Shown piece by piece: positions 26,791-36,596 of a stretch of 64,000 nucleotides of DNA. The notes under the pieces were generated by a model that worked only from the letters and a program-made list of their open reading frames with translations, had not been told where the DNA came from and ran no database searches. How positions within the stretch are numbered: position 1 is the first letter of the stretch; every line of letters begins with the position of its first letter. The DNA is from Halarcobacter ebronensis (GTDB lineage Bacteria > Campylobacterota > Campylobacteria > Campylobacterales > Arcobacteraceae). Position numbers and translations under genes: made by a program. The stretch covers positions 620,001-684,000 of the forward strand of contig NZ_CP053836.1 in the NCBI RefSeq assembly GCF_013201825.1. The letters run 5' to 3'.

Positions 26791-28344
26791 ATGGATAAAA
26801 ATAAAATTTATGTATTTGATACTACTTTAAGAGATGGAGAACAATCTCCAGGATGTTCGATGAACACAGAAGAGAAGATAAAAGTTGCTTTACAATTAGA
26901 AAAATTAGGGGTTGATATTATTGAAGCAGGTTTTGCAGCAGCAAGCCCAGGGGATTTTGATGCGGTTAGTAGAATAGCAGAAGTTGTTAAGAAGTCTTCA
27001 ATCTGTTCTTTAAGTAGAGCAATTGAAAATGATATCAAACAAGCAGGTCTTGCGGTTGAGAAAGCACCATTACATAGAATTCACACTTTTATTGCAACTT
27101 CACCAATACATATGCAGTATAAATTAAAAATGACTCCTGATGAAGTTATTAAAAGAGCTATACATGCGGTTGAATATGCAAGAACTTTTGTGGATGATGT
27201 AGAGTTCTCATTGGAAGATGCAGGAAGATCAGAGATCTCATTTATGAAAGAGGTTATGGATGCAGTTATAAGTGCAGGTGCATCAACAATAAACTTACCT
27301 GACACAGTTGGATATAGATTACCAACAGAGCTTGGAGCAATGGTAAAAGAGTTAAGTGATTTTGCAGGTAACAGAGCTAGAATCTCTGTACATAATCACA
27401 ATGACTTAGGTTTAGCAACTGCAAATACTTTAGCTGCTGTTTTAAATGGAGCAAGACAAATAGAAGTAACTATTAATGGTTTAGGGGAGAGAGCAGGGAA
27501 CTCTGCTTTAGAAGAGGCTGTAATGGCTATTAAGACTAGAAAAGATGCCTTTGGGGATTTATATACAACAATAAATACACCTGAAATATATGCAACATCA
27601 AGATTAGTTGCAACAATAACAGGAGTTGAGCCTCAACAAAATAAAGCAATTGTTGGGAAAAATGCTTTTGCACACGAAAGTGGAATCCACCAAGATGGTG
27701 TTTTAAAACATCAAGAGACTTATGAGATTATGAAACCAGAAGATGTTGGAGTATTTAAAGACTCAACATTGATTTTAGGAAAACATAGTGGAAGAGCAGC
27801 ATTTAGAGATAAAATAAATCAGTTAGGGTTTGATAAAGTTAGTGATGAACAGTTAAATGCAGCATTTGAAAAATTCAAAAATTTAGCTGACAAGAAAAAA
27901 GATATAACTGATGATGATGTAAGAATGTTAATTACAGATGAAGAGTTAAATCAAGATAAAACTTATGAGTTAATTGGATTACAAATCTCTGATTGTTCAA
28001 ATGGAATGCCAATGGCAGCTGTTACAATTAAACATAATGATGAGATTTTAAGAGATGCAAATATTGGTGATGGAACAATGGATGCTATATTTAAAACAAT
28101 AGATAGATTAACTGGATATGATGGTCAATTAAAAGATTACAAAGTATTATCTGTAACAGAAGGGAAAGATGCTTTAGCAAAAGTAACAACAAGGGTAGCT
28201 TTTGACTCTTCTTCTCCTGAGTTTGTTGGTCATGGTTTAAGTATTGATACAATGCTTGCAACGGCAAAAGCATATTTGGGAGCAGTTAATTCTTATCTTT
28301 CTCAAAAAGAGAGATTAAGCAAAAAAACAGAACATCAAGTTTAA
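26791..28344 (+). CDS. leuA: 2-isopropylmalate synthase
   Basis: The 517-residue product is LeuA. It has the DRE-TIM catalytic domain with [16 protein letters not shown], the INLPDTVGY region, HNHNDLGLA and GLGERAGN, followed by [21 protein letters not shown]-type sequence (here [15 protein letters not shown]). A C-terminal LeuA allosteric domain gives leucine feedback. It condenses acetyl-CoA with 2-oxoisovalerate. AAGGG precedes the ATG. A second TATAAT at 26759-26764 may provide a closer promoter. Expression is probably leucine-controlled through the leader. Confidence 0.97.
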   Translation: MDKNKIYVFDTTLRDGEQSPGCSMNTEEKIKVALQLEKLGVDIIEAGFAAASPGDFDAVSRIAEVVKKSSICSLSRAIENDIKQAGLAVEKAPLHRIHTFIATSPIHMQYKLKMTPDEVIKRAIHAVEYARTFVDDVEFSLEDAGRSEISFMKEVMDAVISAGASTINLPDTVGYRLPTELGAMVKELSDFAGNRARISVHNHNDLGLATANTLAAVLNGARQIEVTINGLGERAGNSALEEAVMAIKTRKDAFGDLYTTINTPEIYATSRLVATITGVEPQQNKAIVGKNAFAHESGIHQDGVLKHQETYEIMKPEDVGVFKDSTLILGKHSGRAAFRDKINQLGFDKVSDEQLNAAFEKFKNLADKKKDITDDDVRMLITDEELNQDKTYELIGLQISDCSNGMPMAAVTIKHNDEILRDANIGDGTMDAIFKTIDRLTGYDGQLKDYKVLSVTEGKDALAKVTTRVAFDSSSPEFVGHGLSIDTMLATAKAYLGAVNSYLSQKERLSKKTEHQV

Positions 28345-28350
28345 ATTATA

Positions 28351-28378
28351 AAAGAAGAGAGAAGGGTCTCTCTTCTTT
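28351..28378 (+). terminator. 12-bp hairpin after leuA
   Basis: AAAGAAGAGAGA (28351-28362) pairs perfectly with TCTCTCTTCTTT (28367-28378) around AGGG. There is no T-run after the stem, and the next gene starts 12 bases later. It may act as a weak terminator, an RNA-stabilising stem, or a translation modulator of the channel gene. Confidence 0.5.
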
Positions 28379-28389
28379 GAAAGAGTTTT

Positions 28390-29952
28390 ATGAAAAACAG
28401 TATAGTTAGTCTCTCTTACTATCTTGAATCGTCAAAAAATTATACAAATTTTAAAGTTTTTACAAGAAATATATTAGAAAACAATAGTTACAAATATAAA
28501 AAATACTTTGACTTTTGTATGATTTTTTTAGTTCTAAGTACCATTGGAATCTTGATTTATGAAGTAAACCATAAAAAAATCCATATATTAGACCTATATG
28601 AGTATGTAGCCATTGGAATCTTTGCCTTTGAGTGGTTAGGTAGACTTTGGGTCTATAGTGATATTAGAAAAAGGGTTATAAGTGATTATGAACAAGCCTT
28701 GTTTCTATCAAAAAAATATAGTGTTTTAAGATCACTTAAAAAAGCTTTTAAAGAGAAAATAGATTTTATTATCTCTCCCATGTCAATCATTGATTTACTT
28801 GCTATCCTTCCTGCATATAGACCACTTAGAGTTCTTAGAATATTCTTACTTTTTAGACTTTTTAAAATACTTAGATATACAAACTCTCTAAAAGAGTTTT
28901 TAAATATATTTGTTGAAAGAAAGTTTGAGTTATATACCCTTGCAATCCTAACTGGTATTGTAATCTTTTTTGGATCTACAATTATTTTTGTTTATGAAGG
29001 GCCAGAAGGGGTAAATGATAAAATAAATCACTATTTTGATGCAGTATATTGGGCACTTATAACTATTTCAACAGTAGGATATGGGGATATTGTTCCAATC
29101 ACTCCTGAAGGGAAGTTTGTTACTCTTATTTTAGTTATTAATGGATTTTTAGTAATTGCTTTTAGTACCTCTATTGTTACAACAGCCTTAGCAGAAAGAA
29201 TGGAAAATATCAAACGAACAAGGGTTGAAAATGAGGTTCAAAAACTAAATAAATTTGTTGTAATTTGTGGTTATGACATAATGGCAAAAAACCTTATAGA
29301 GGAACTCTTAAAACTAAAAAAGAAGATTTTAGTTGTAGATATGGATGAAGAAAAAATATTAAAAGCAAAAGATAAAAATGTTTTAGCAATCAAAGGTGAT
29401 GCAACAAATATGAGTTTTCTTGAAAAAATAGGAATAGGTAAAAGTGCTACAACTATTATTGCTCTAAGTGAAGATGATGCAACAAATCTCTCTATTGTAC
29501 TTGGTGCTAGAGCATTAGACAAAAAAATAAGAATAATTACATTGGTAAATGAACAAGAAGTTGAAAGTAAATTAAAACTTGCTGGAGCAGATTTTATAAT
29601 AAACTCAAATCAAATCACAGCTTATGTGGCAGGGGAGTTTATTGGACAGCCAGTTGCTTTTGAAGCCCTGGATGGTATGCTTTTAAATGAAAATATTTCT
29701 GCTTTTATTGATGAAATTGAAATTATTGAGACTATGAATATTATTGGTCATGATATAAATAGTATAAATTTCGAAGAGTATAATCTAACACTAATTGGTG
29801 TAATTGATAGTGCAAATAATCATGAATTTGTTTTTAACCCTGTAAATATAGAGTATATTTTAAAACAAAAAGATATTTTGATTGTAATAGGTTTTGAAGA
29901 GTCTTTAAAAGAGTTAAAATCTGAACTTTTAAGAGTTGAATCGAGAAACTAA
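28390..29952 (+). CDS. Voltage-gated-type potassium channel with RCK/TrkA regulatory domains
   Basis: The 520-residue product has six predicted membrane segments in its first 280 residues. S4 carries regularly spaced basic residues (RPLRVLRIFLLFRLFKILR). The selectivity filter TVGYGDIVP lies near residue 225. A cytoplasmic TrkA-N (RCK) domain follows from about 290 (VVICGYDIMAKNLIEEL) and a TrkA-C-like part ends the protein. The nucleotide loop is degenerate (GYDIMA instead of GxGxxG). It probably conducts potassium under ligand control. It shares a base with the next gene's start. Confidence 0.9.
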   Translation: MKNSIVSLSYYLESSKNYTNFKVFTRNILENNSYKYKKYFDFCMIFLVLSTIGILIYEVNHKKIHILDLYEYVAIGIFAFEWLGRLWVYSDIRKRVISDYEQALFLSKKYSVLRSLKKAFKEKIDFIISPMSIIDLLAILPAYRPLRVLRIFLLFRLFKILRYTNSLKEFLNIFVERKFELYTLAILTGIVIFFGSTIIFVYEGPEGVNDKINHYFDAVYWALITISTVGYGDIVPITPEGKFVTLILVINGFLVIAFSTSIVTTALAERMENIKRTRVENEVQKLNKFVVICGYDIMAKNLIEELLKLKKKILVVDMDEEKILKAKDKNVLAIKGDATNMSFLEKIGIGKSATTIIALSEDDATNLSIVLGARALDKKIRIITLVNEQEVESKLKLAGADFIINSNQITAYVAGEFIGQPVAFEALDGMLLNENISAFIDEIEIIETMNIIGHDINSINFEEYNLTLIGVIDSANNHEFVFNPVNIEYILKQKDILIVIGFEESLKELKSELLRVESRN

Positions 29953-30665
29953 TGAAAAAAAATATAATTATTTATGGATATACTGTTTTAGGTTCAAAAA
30001 TTGCTTCAATTCTTAATCAAAAAGGCTACTTCATAACAATTGTAAGTTTTGAAGAAGAGGAGATAAAAAGAGCTACAAAAGATGGTTTTGTTGTTCAAGA
30101 ATCAACTTTACTAAATGATGATGAACTTATACAAATAGGAGTTGCAGATGGTAGTGTTGACTCTATTTTTTGTGTAAGTGATTGTAATAAAAAGAATCTT
30201 TTTGTTACTCTCTCAGCAAGAAGTTTAGATAAAAAATTAAAAATTATATCTGTATCAAAAACAAAATCAGAGGCAAAAAAACTTCAAATAGCAGGAGCAA
30301 CTAAGGTTTTAAATCCAAATGAATTAGGAGCTCTTAGAATCTATAGATATATGAGTAAACCTCTTATGCTAAATGTTTTGGATCAAATACTTTTTAGTAG
30401 TTTGGACTTAAATATATCAGAAATTTATGTAACAAAGGAGTCAAAGTTAAACAAAATATATTTTAAAGATTTAACTCTACATAAAAAGTTCAATATTCTA
30501 ATTTTAGGAATTATGGATAAAGAGTTAGGAGAAAACTTTATCTTTAATACAAAAGGGATAAACCATAAAATTGATGAAGGAGATGTTTTGGTTGTGTTAG
30601 GCAAAAGTGCAGATTTAAAAGTCTATAAAGAGTATTTAGAAGGAGTAACTCATGATGCAGTTTAA
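29952..30665 (+). CDS. Stand-alone TrkA/RCK-type regulatory protein
   Basis: The 237-residue product has a TrkA-N Rossmann domain (about 1-115; NIIIYGYTVLGSKIASIL, with the nucleotide loop GYTVLG again missing the middle glycine). A TrkA-C-like domain follows at about 150-230 (KLNKIYFKDLTLHKKFNILILGI, GDVLVVLGKSADL). Such proteins gate potassium channels or transporters by binding nucleotides. The ATG overlaps the channel gene stop (TAATG) and its end overlaps the DUF1538 gene by 14 bases. It probably forms heteromeric gating rings with the channel, by inference. Confidence 0.85.
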   Translation: MKKNIIIYGYTVLGSKIASILNQKGYFITIVSFEEEEIKRATKDGFVVQESTLLNDDELIQIGVADGSVDSIFCVSDCNKKNLFVTLSARSLDKKLKIISVSKTKSEAKKLQIAGATKVLNPNELGALRIYRYMSKPLMLNVLDQILFSSLDLNISEIYVTKESKLNKIYFKDLTLHKKFNILILGIMDKELGENFIFNTKGINHKIDEGDVLVVLGKSADLKVYKEYLEGVTHDAV

Positions 30666-32679
30666 CTTTTTTCTTAAACTTTTAAAAGACTCATTTAGGG
30701 ATTTAATCCCAATAATAGTAGTTATTTTATTTTTCCAATTGGCAATTATTCAAGCTGTTCCAGAAGGGTGGCTTTCAACAACAATAGGGCTGTGTATTGT
30801 TGGTGTTGGTCTTGCTATTTTTTTACAAGGTTTAGAAATTGGTATTTTCCCTGTTGGAGAGAGTTTAGCTAGAGATTTTGCTAAACAAGGCTCAATGACA
30901 TGGGTTCTGATATTTGGATTTCTTATTGGTTTTGGTACAACAATTGCAGAACCAGCGTTAGTTGTTATTGCTGATAAAGCTGCTTCAATATCAAGTGGAA
31001 GAATTGATTCCACTTTTTTAAGATTAGTTGTTGCTGGTTCTGTAGGTTTTGCAATTCTTTTAGGAGTTTATAGAATCTATAAAGGGCATGCAATTCATTA
31101 TTATATTATTATAGGATATCTTTTTGTTGTTGGTATAACTTTTTTTGCTCCAAAAGAGATAATTGGACTTGCTTATGATTTAGGTGGAGTTACAACTTCA
31201 ACTGTTACAGTTCCACTTGTAGCAGCACTTGGTATTGGTCTTGCCTCAAATATAAAAGGTAGAAATCCTGTAATTGACGGATTTGGTCTTATCGCTTTTG
31301 CCTCTTTAACTCCAATGATTTTTGTTCAAATCTATGGAATAGCTGTTTACAATCTTGTGGATGCAAAAGAGATTGCATCGGTTATTGTAAATGCAAAAGT
31401 TTCTGTTCCAACAGATATAACAATCCACTCTGTTGTTAGAGGCATTGGTTCAGTTATCAAAGATGTATCACCCATCTTAGTAATTATTCTTTTCTTTCAA
31501 TATGGAGTTATCAAAAAAAGAATAGATAATCTAAAAACAGTATTTTTAGGTTTTTTTCTTGTAATAGTTGGTCTTTATGCTTTTATTCTTGGTTTAGAGA
31601 TGGGGTTATTCTCTCTTGGAGAGACAATGGCTTATCAACTTACAAAATCAGATTCAATAACTATGATATATGCTTTTGCTTTTGCAATTGGATTTTCTAC
31701 AACTATGGCTGAACCAGCTCTTATGGCAATTGCAAAAAAAGCAAAAGAGATTAGTGATGGGAAAATTAATGATTTTGCACTAAGGATTTTTGTTGCTTTT
31801 GGTGTTGCCATTGGTATAGCATTGGGAGCATTTAGAATTGTTGATGGTGGGCATATTCACTACTATATTATTTTTGGATATATTGTTGTTATTCTTTTAA
31901 CTTGGATTTCACCTAAATATATTATTCCAATAGCATATGATAGTGGAGGTGTTACAACTTCTACAGTTACCGTACCTTTAGTTGCAGCTTTAGGGATTGG
32001 TCTTGCTACAAATATTGAAGGGAGAAGTCCTTTAATTGATGGTTTTGGACTTATAGCTTTTGCTTCACTTTTTCCTATGATAACAGTTATGCTTTATGGT
32101 ATTGTTACAGAAAAACTTGGAGTTAAATCAAATGCAGAGATTGAAGCAAGCAATATATTAAGGGATGCATTAATTGATGCAGAGAATATGGATTTATCAA
32201 CAGTAAATATTGATGGAAGTGATAGAAGACACTCTTTACCAATGGATTTTTCTGCTGTTGTTATTCTTGTTCCTGAAGATAAAAAAATTGATGCCATTCA
32301 AGCTGCAAATAAAGCTGGAGCACCAGGTGTTACTGTTTTAAGAGCAGAAGGTATAGGGCTTGGTCAAATGGATAATTTCTATAGATCCTCTTTTGAAGCA
32401 AATAGTGTGATGTTACTATTTTTGCTTCCTCAAAGTTTAGTAAATCCAGTAATAAAATCAATTATTCACTCTTTACATATTACAACAACAGGAAAAGGTA
32501 TAGCTTTTGCCTTCCCTTTAAGTCATATGAAAGGGATAAGTTTAAGTAGACACGATATTTTTGTAAATAGAAAAGATCATAAAAATCCAGAAAATGATAC
32601 TGAAAAACTTATAAAAGAGGAAGAGGAAAAATTAACCTCTAAAATCGTGGAGCCTGTTTTAAATGAAGAACATTTGTAG
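30652..32679 (+). CDS. DUF1538 (UmpA/UmpB-like) membrane transporter with PII-like tail
   Basis: The 675-residue product contains two homologous DUF1538 membrane halves. Each holds LGLEIGIFPVGE-like and GVTTSTVTVPLVAALGIGLA sequences, the latter almost identical in both halves (about residues 180-200 and 435-455). A cytoplasmic domain of about 110 residues (about 530-640) resembles PII/GlnB (VVILVPEDKKIDAIQAANKAGAPGVTV and GKGIAFAFPL). UmpA/UmpB of Halomonas, also DUF1538, were reported to act together as a Na+(Li+,K+)/H+ antiporter. Here both halves are fused in one chain. AGGAG precedes ATG at 30652. A second ATG at 30655 is equally possible. Confidence 0.85.
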   Translation: MMQFNFFLKLLKDSFRDLIPIIVVILFFQLAIIQAVPEGWLSTTIGLCIVGVGLAIFLQGLEIGIFPVGESLARDFAKQGSMTWVLIFGFLIGFGTTIAEPALVVIADKAASISSGRIDSTFLRLVVAGSVGFAILLGVYRIYKGHAIHYYIIIGYLFVVGITFFAPKEIIGLAYDLGGVTTSTVTVPLVAALGIGLASNIKGRNPVIDGFGLIAFASLTPMIFVQIYGIAVYNLVDAKEIASVIVNAKVSVPTDITIHSVVRGIGSVIKDVSPILVIILFFQYGVIKKRIDNLKTVFLGFFLVIVGLYAFILGLEMGLFSLGETMAYQLTKSDSITMIYAFAFAIGFSTTMAEPALMAIAKKAKEISDGKINDFALRIFVAFGVAIGIALGAFRIVDGGHIHYYIIFGYIVVILLTWISPKYIIPIAYDSGGVTTSTVTVPLVAALGIGLATNIEGRSPLIDGFGLIAFASLFPMITVMLYGIVTEKLGVKSNAEIEASNILRDALIDAENMDLSTVNIDGSDRRHSLPMDFSAVVILVPEDKKIDAIQAANKAGAPGVTVLRAEGIGLGQMDNFYRSSFEANSVMLLFLLPQSLVNPVIKSIIHSLHITTTGKGIAFAFPLSHMKGISLSRHDIFVNRKDHKNPENDTEKLIKEEEEKLTSKIVEPVLNEEHL

Positions 32680-32992
32680 TTTTGATGAAATGGAAAATAT
32701 TATTAGTGAAGGGAATCCTTTGCTAATATATTTTTCAGGAGAGAACTGTTCAGTTTGTAAAGCTTTAAAACCAAAAATAGAGGAACAAATATCTCAAAAT
32801 TTTATTAAAATGGAACTTTATGAAGTAAAAGCTGATATTTATAAAGAGATAGCAAGTAAATTTTCGGTATTTTCTATTCCTACTATATTGGTCTTTTTTG
32901 ACTCGAAAGAGTTCTTTAGAAAAAGTAGAAATATATCAATAGCTGCTTTTATTGAAGAGATTAAAAGACCTTATTCACTTTTTGTAGATTAG
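32663..32992 (+). CDS. Thioredoxin-like protein
   Basis: The 109-residue product has a thioredoxin fold with the active-site motif CSVC at about residues 30-33 (YFSGENCSVCKALKP) and the cis-proline segment FSIPTILVFFD. No signal peptide is seen, so it is likely cytoplasmic. It overlaps the DUF1538 gene by 17 bases and sits 8 bases before the haem-binding protein gene. The role may be disulfide reduction of a partner in this gene run; the substrate is unknown. Confidence 0.85.
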   Translation: MKNICSFDEMENIISEGNPLLIYFSGENCSVCKALKPKIEEQISQNFIKMELYEVKADIYKEIASKFSVFSIPTILVFFDSKEFFRKSRNISIAAFIEEIKRPYSLFVD

Positions 32993-33000
32993 GAAAAAAA

Positions 33001-33420
33001 ATGAAAAGAGCATTTTTAGTTATGTTGGCTGTTTTTATAGTAATGCAATTTATTCAAACAGAAAAAGTCAATAAAGTTACAGCAAAAGAGTTAGAGATAA
33101 AAGCTCCCAAACAGATAATGTCAATACTTAAAACAGCATGTTATGATTGCCACTCAAATGAGGTTAAATGGCCTTGGTACTCATATGTTGCACCTTTTTC
33201 TTGGGTAATAAGTGGACATGTAAATGATGGACGAGCTTGGGTAAATTTCTCAGAATGGGAAAACTATACAAAAGAAGAAAAAGAGAAACAATTAAAAGAG
33301 ATATATAGAACTGCATTTGTTGCAATGCCATTAAGAAGTTATTTATGGGTTCATGGAGATGCAGATTTAACAAAAGAACAAAGAGATATGATTAGAGATT
33401 GGACAGGAGTGAGAAAATAG
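33001..33420 (+). CDS. Haem-binding domain protein, membrane or periplasmic
   Basis: The 139-residue product begins with a hydrophobic segment (AFLVMLAVFIVMQFI, about 4-18) that may be a signal anchor. A domain with one c-type haem motif CYDCH at about residues 47-51 follows, then NEVKWPWYSYVAPFSWVI and PLRSYLWVHGDADLT. This matches the small haem-binding domain family (Haem_bd). It is probably a periplasmic monohaem protein. It follows the thioredoxin-like gene and immediately precedes the MutS-type gene. Confidence 0.85.
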   Translation: MKRAFLVMLAVFIVMQFIQTEKVNKVTAKELEIKAPKQIMSILKTACYDCHSNEVKWPWYSYVAPFSWVISGHVNDGRAWVNFSEWENYTKEEKEKQLKEIYRTAFVAMPLRSYLWVHGDADLTKEQRDMIRDWTGVRK

Positions 33421-33422
33421 TT

Positions 33423-36389
33423 TTGAGAGAAGAGGTTCAAGAGTTATTAGACGATAAAAAGAGTTTACTTACTGTTACATATTTTACCCTTCAAAAAATG
33501 TTTGAAAAGAAGTATGGGAAAAATACTGTAGTTCTTATGGAAATTGGTACTTTTTTTGAAGTATATGAAGTAAATAATGATGATGAGCAGATAGGAAAAG
33601 CAAAAGAGATAGCTGAACTTTTAAATATACAATTAACCAGAAAAAATAAAGCTATCTTAGATAACTCAAAAGAGAACCCAATTATGGCAGGAGTTCCTGC
33701 AATATCTCTAGAAAAACATCTTGCAAGAATAATAGCAGAGCAAAAATATACAGTTGTTCTAATTAGACAAAAGGGAGTTCCACCTAAAGTAACTAGATAT
33801 CTTGATACTGTAATAAGCCCTGGTACAAACTTTGATTTTGTAATAGACCAAGATGAAAACAATATCACTTCATTGATAATTGATGAGATAAAAGGTATCT
33901 ATTTAGTTGGTTACTCTGCAATTGATGTAACAACAGGGAAATGTTTTTACAACGAAGTTCATGGAACAAGCGAAGATAAGTTTTTTGCTCTTGATGAAAT
34001 CTTTAACTATATGAATATGCATAAAACAAATGAGATAGTAATAACTTTTAAAGATAAAAATATAAATCAAAAAGAGGTTATTGATTATTTGGAATTGAAG
34101 TTAAAAACTTTTCATGTGGGAACTTTTATTCCAAAAATCAATTACCAAAATGAGCTGTTTAAAAATGTTTTTAATATAGAGTCTTTATTAACTTCAATTG
34201 AACATCTTGATATGGAAAGAGTTCCTTTAAGTACAGAAGCTTTAGCCATTTTAATAGATTTTGTAATAGGACATGATTCAAATATTATTCAAAAACTTTC
34301 ATATCCAGTTAAACTTGATGTTAGTAAATATATCTACTTAGGAAACAACGCCTTAGAACAACTAAATATTATAGAGACAACCCATAATCCAAGTTTGATA
34401 AAACTCATAAATAACACTTCAACAGCTATGGGTAAAAGACTCTTAAAAGAGAGATTAACCCATCCAATAAAAGAGAGTAAAGAGCTTTTAAGAAGATATG
34501 CTTTGTCAAAAGAGCTTTATGATTACCATACTCCAATAGAGAATGAACTTGCAAATATTTATGATATTGAAAGATTAACAAGAAGAATAAAACTAAATAG
34601 ACTTCACCCTTTTGAGTTAAACTATTTGTATGACTCGCTTCTAAGCATTAAAGAGGTAGTGAGTTTTATGGAAAACTACAAGTTTATAACTCCTCCTTGC
34701 TCTTTAGCGGAACTACAGATGTTTATTGACTCTATTGAATCAACTTTTGATTTAAGTGTATCTGGCAAATATATGCTCAAAGATGTTGAGTGCAATATGG
34801 TTTGTGATGGAATAAATACAAAAATTGATGAGTTAAATAAAGAAAATGACAAACTTTATGAGAGATTAGAACTGTTAAGAACTCATATTTTAAGTTTTCT
34901 AAGTAGTTCTGATTCAAATTATGTCTCTATTCAAAGACTTGATAAGGAAGGATTTTTCTTATCTCTTACAAAAAATAGATATAACTCAATAAAAGAACAA
35001 CTTTTAAACTCGCACTTAATAGTTGATGATGAACTTCTTTTATTTAAAGATTTTAGTATAAAAATACAGACAACAACTGTTAAAATCTCTTGCTCTTTAA
35101 GTGATACAATTTCAGATAAATATGTACACAATTTACGAAAAATTATTGAGCTTAATAAACTTGTTTTTAAAGAGAAACTTTGTGAATTTGAGAAAAAATT
35201 CGCAACTCTTTTAGAGGATTTAGTTCAGTTTATTGCTGAGGTTGATTTAACTGTTTCAAATATTAAAACAGCAAAAAAATATAACTATGTTTGTCCTAAA
35301 ATAGTAAAAACAAAAGATGATGAAAACTTTTTGGAGCTTATAGATTTAAGACATCCAATAATAGAAGCAAATGAAGAACAAGGTATTTATGTTCCAAATG
35401 ATATTATCTTAGGTGAGCTCTCTTTAACAAATGAAGAGTACAAAAACAATGTGATTATAAAAAACTCAAATCCTGTAAATATCTATAACAATAAAATGCA
35501 TGGAATTTTGCTTTATGGGATAAACTCTTCTGGAAAATCTTCATTGATGAAATCAATAGGGATTGCAGTTATCTTAGCTCAAGCAGGATTTTATGTACCT
35601 TGTAAATCAATGAGATTTGCTATTTTTGATTCGGTATTTACAAGAATTAGTGGTGCAGATAATATAGCAAAAGGACTTTCATCTTTTGCAGTTGAGATGT
35701 TGGAGTTAAAAAATATTTTTAACAGAGCAACAAAACAGTCACTAATTTTAGGTGATGAAATATCACATAGTACTGAGACTATGAGTGGTCTCTCTATTGT
35801 TGCAAGTGCAATTTTAAAATTAGCAAAACTAGAGTCTCTTTTTGTATTTGCAACTCACCTGCATCAACTGCCTGAAATAGAAGAGATAGCAAAACTAAAA
35901 AATATAATCTCATTGCATCTCTCTGTAATGTATAAAGATGAAGAGGATAAGCTAATTTTTGATAGAAAACTAAAATATGGAAGTGGCTCATCTATGTATG
36001 GTTTAGAGTATGCAAAATCACTTCATATGGATAGAGAGTTTTTATCTGTGGCAAATGAGATAAGAAAAAGAATAACTGATGATTATAGTGCCATTGAGAG
36101 ACTAACCCAAAGAAAATCTTCTAAATACAATAAAGATTTATTTGCAAACACTTGTGTAATATGTGGCAGAGCTTGTGATGATGTTCATCATATAAAAGAG
36201 CAAGCACGTGCAAATAAAGAAGGTTTTATAGGACATATAAATGCAAACCATAAATATAATCTAATACCTCTTTGTAAAGAACACCATAAGATGGTACATG
36301 AAGGCACAATAAATATAAATGGTTTTGTTGCTACAAGTAAAGGTTTGGAACTACATTATACAATGTTAGATGAAAATAATTTTAAATAA
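33423..36389 (+). CDS. mutS: MutS-family mismatch protein with C-terminal HNH nuclease (MutS7 type)
   Basis: The 988-residue product (TTG start at 33423, with AGGAG 13 bases upstream; a TTG at 33399 is the alternative) has all main MutS domains. The N-terminal mismatch domain carries GTFFEVYE at 42-49 with the Phe-x-Glu pattern. Connector, lever and clamp regions follow, then an ATPase with Walker A GINSSGKSS at 699-707 and the GDEISHSTE region. At about 908-965 it adds a zinc/HNH nuclease unit: CVICGRACDDVHHIKEQ and NLIPLCKEHHKMVH. This architecture is the MutS7 subfamily described from Campylobacterota, octocoral mitochondria and giant viruses. Self-contained nicking is inferred. Confidence 0.9.
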   Translation: MREEVQELLDDKKSLLTVTYFTLQKMFEKKYGKNTVVLMEIGTFFEVYEVNNDDEQIGKAKEIAELLNIQLTRKNKAILDNSKENPIMAGVPAISLEKHLARIIAEQKYTVVLIRQKGVPPKVTRYLDTVISPGTNFDFVIDQDENNITSLIIDEIKGIYLVGYSAIDVTTGKCFYNEVHGTSEDKFFALDEIFNYMNMHKTNEIVITFKDKNINQKEVIDYLELKLKTFHVGTFIPKINYQNELFKNVFNIESLLTSIEHLDMERVPLSTEALAILIDFVIGHDSNIIQKLSYPVKLDVSKYIYLGNNALEQLNIIETTHNPSLIKLINNTSTAMGKRLLKERLTHPIKESKELLRRYALSKELYDYHTPIENELANIYDIERLTRRIKLNRLHPFELNYLYDSLLSIKEVVSFMENYKFITPPCSLAELQMFIDSIESTFDLSVSGKYMLKDVECNMVCDGINTKIDELNKENDKLYERLELLRTHILSFLSSSDSNYVSIQRLDKEGFFLSLTKNRYNSIKEQLLNSHLIVDDELLLFKDFSIKIQTTTVKISCSLSDTISDKYVHNLRKIIELNKLVFKEKLCEFEKKFATLLEDLVQFIAEVDLTVSNIKTAKKYNYVCPKIVKTKDDENFLELIDLRHPIIEANEEQGIYVPNDIILGELSLTNEEYKNNVIIKNSNPVNIYNNKMHGILLYGINSSGKSSLMKSIGIAVILAQAGFYVPCKSMRFAIFDSVFTRISGADNIAKGLSSFAVEMLELKNIFNRATKQSLILGDEISHSTETMSGLSIVASAILKLAKLESLFVFATHLHQLPEIEEIAKLKNIISLHLSVMYKDEEDKLIFDRKLKYGSGSSMYGLEYAKSLHMDREFLSVANEIRKRITDDYSAIERLTQRKSSKYNKDLFANTCVICGRACDDVHHIKEQARANKEGFIGHINANHKYNLIPLCKEHHKMVHEGTININGFVATSKGLELHYTMLDENNFK

Positions 36390-36596
36390 ATCAATAAAAA
36401 AATTGATAGATTAAATAAATAATTTTTTAAAACAGTAAATGAAATGTATAAATAATGTATAAATAATTTCAATAATATTAGAATAGAGTAAATACATATT
36501 AAGCTTTCTACATAGGTTTCCATGATTCAAGCAATTAATAGGTATATAAAAAGAAATTACATATAATCAAAGAAAATAATTTTTAAAGGGTTGAAA

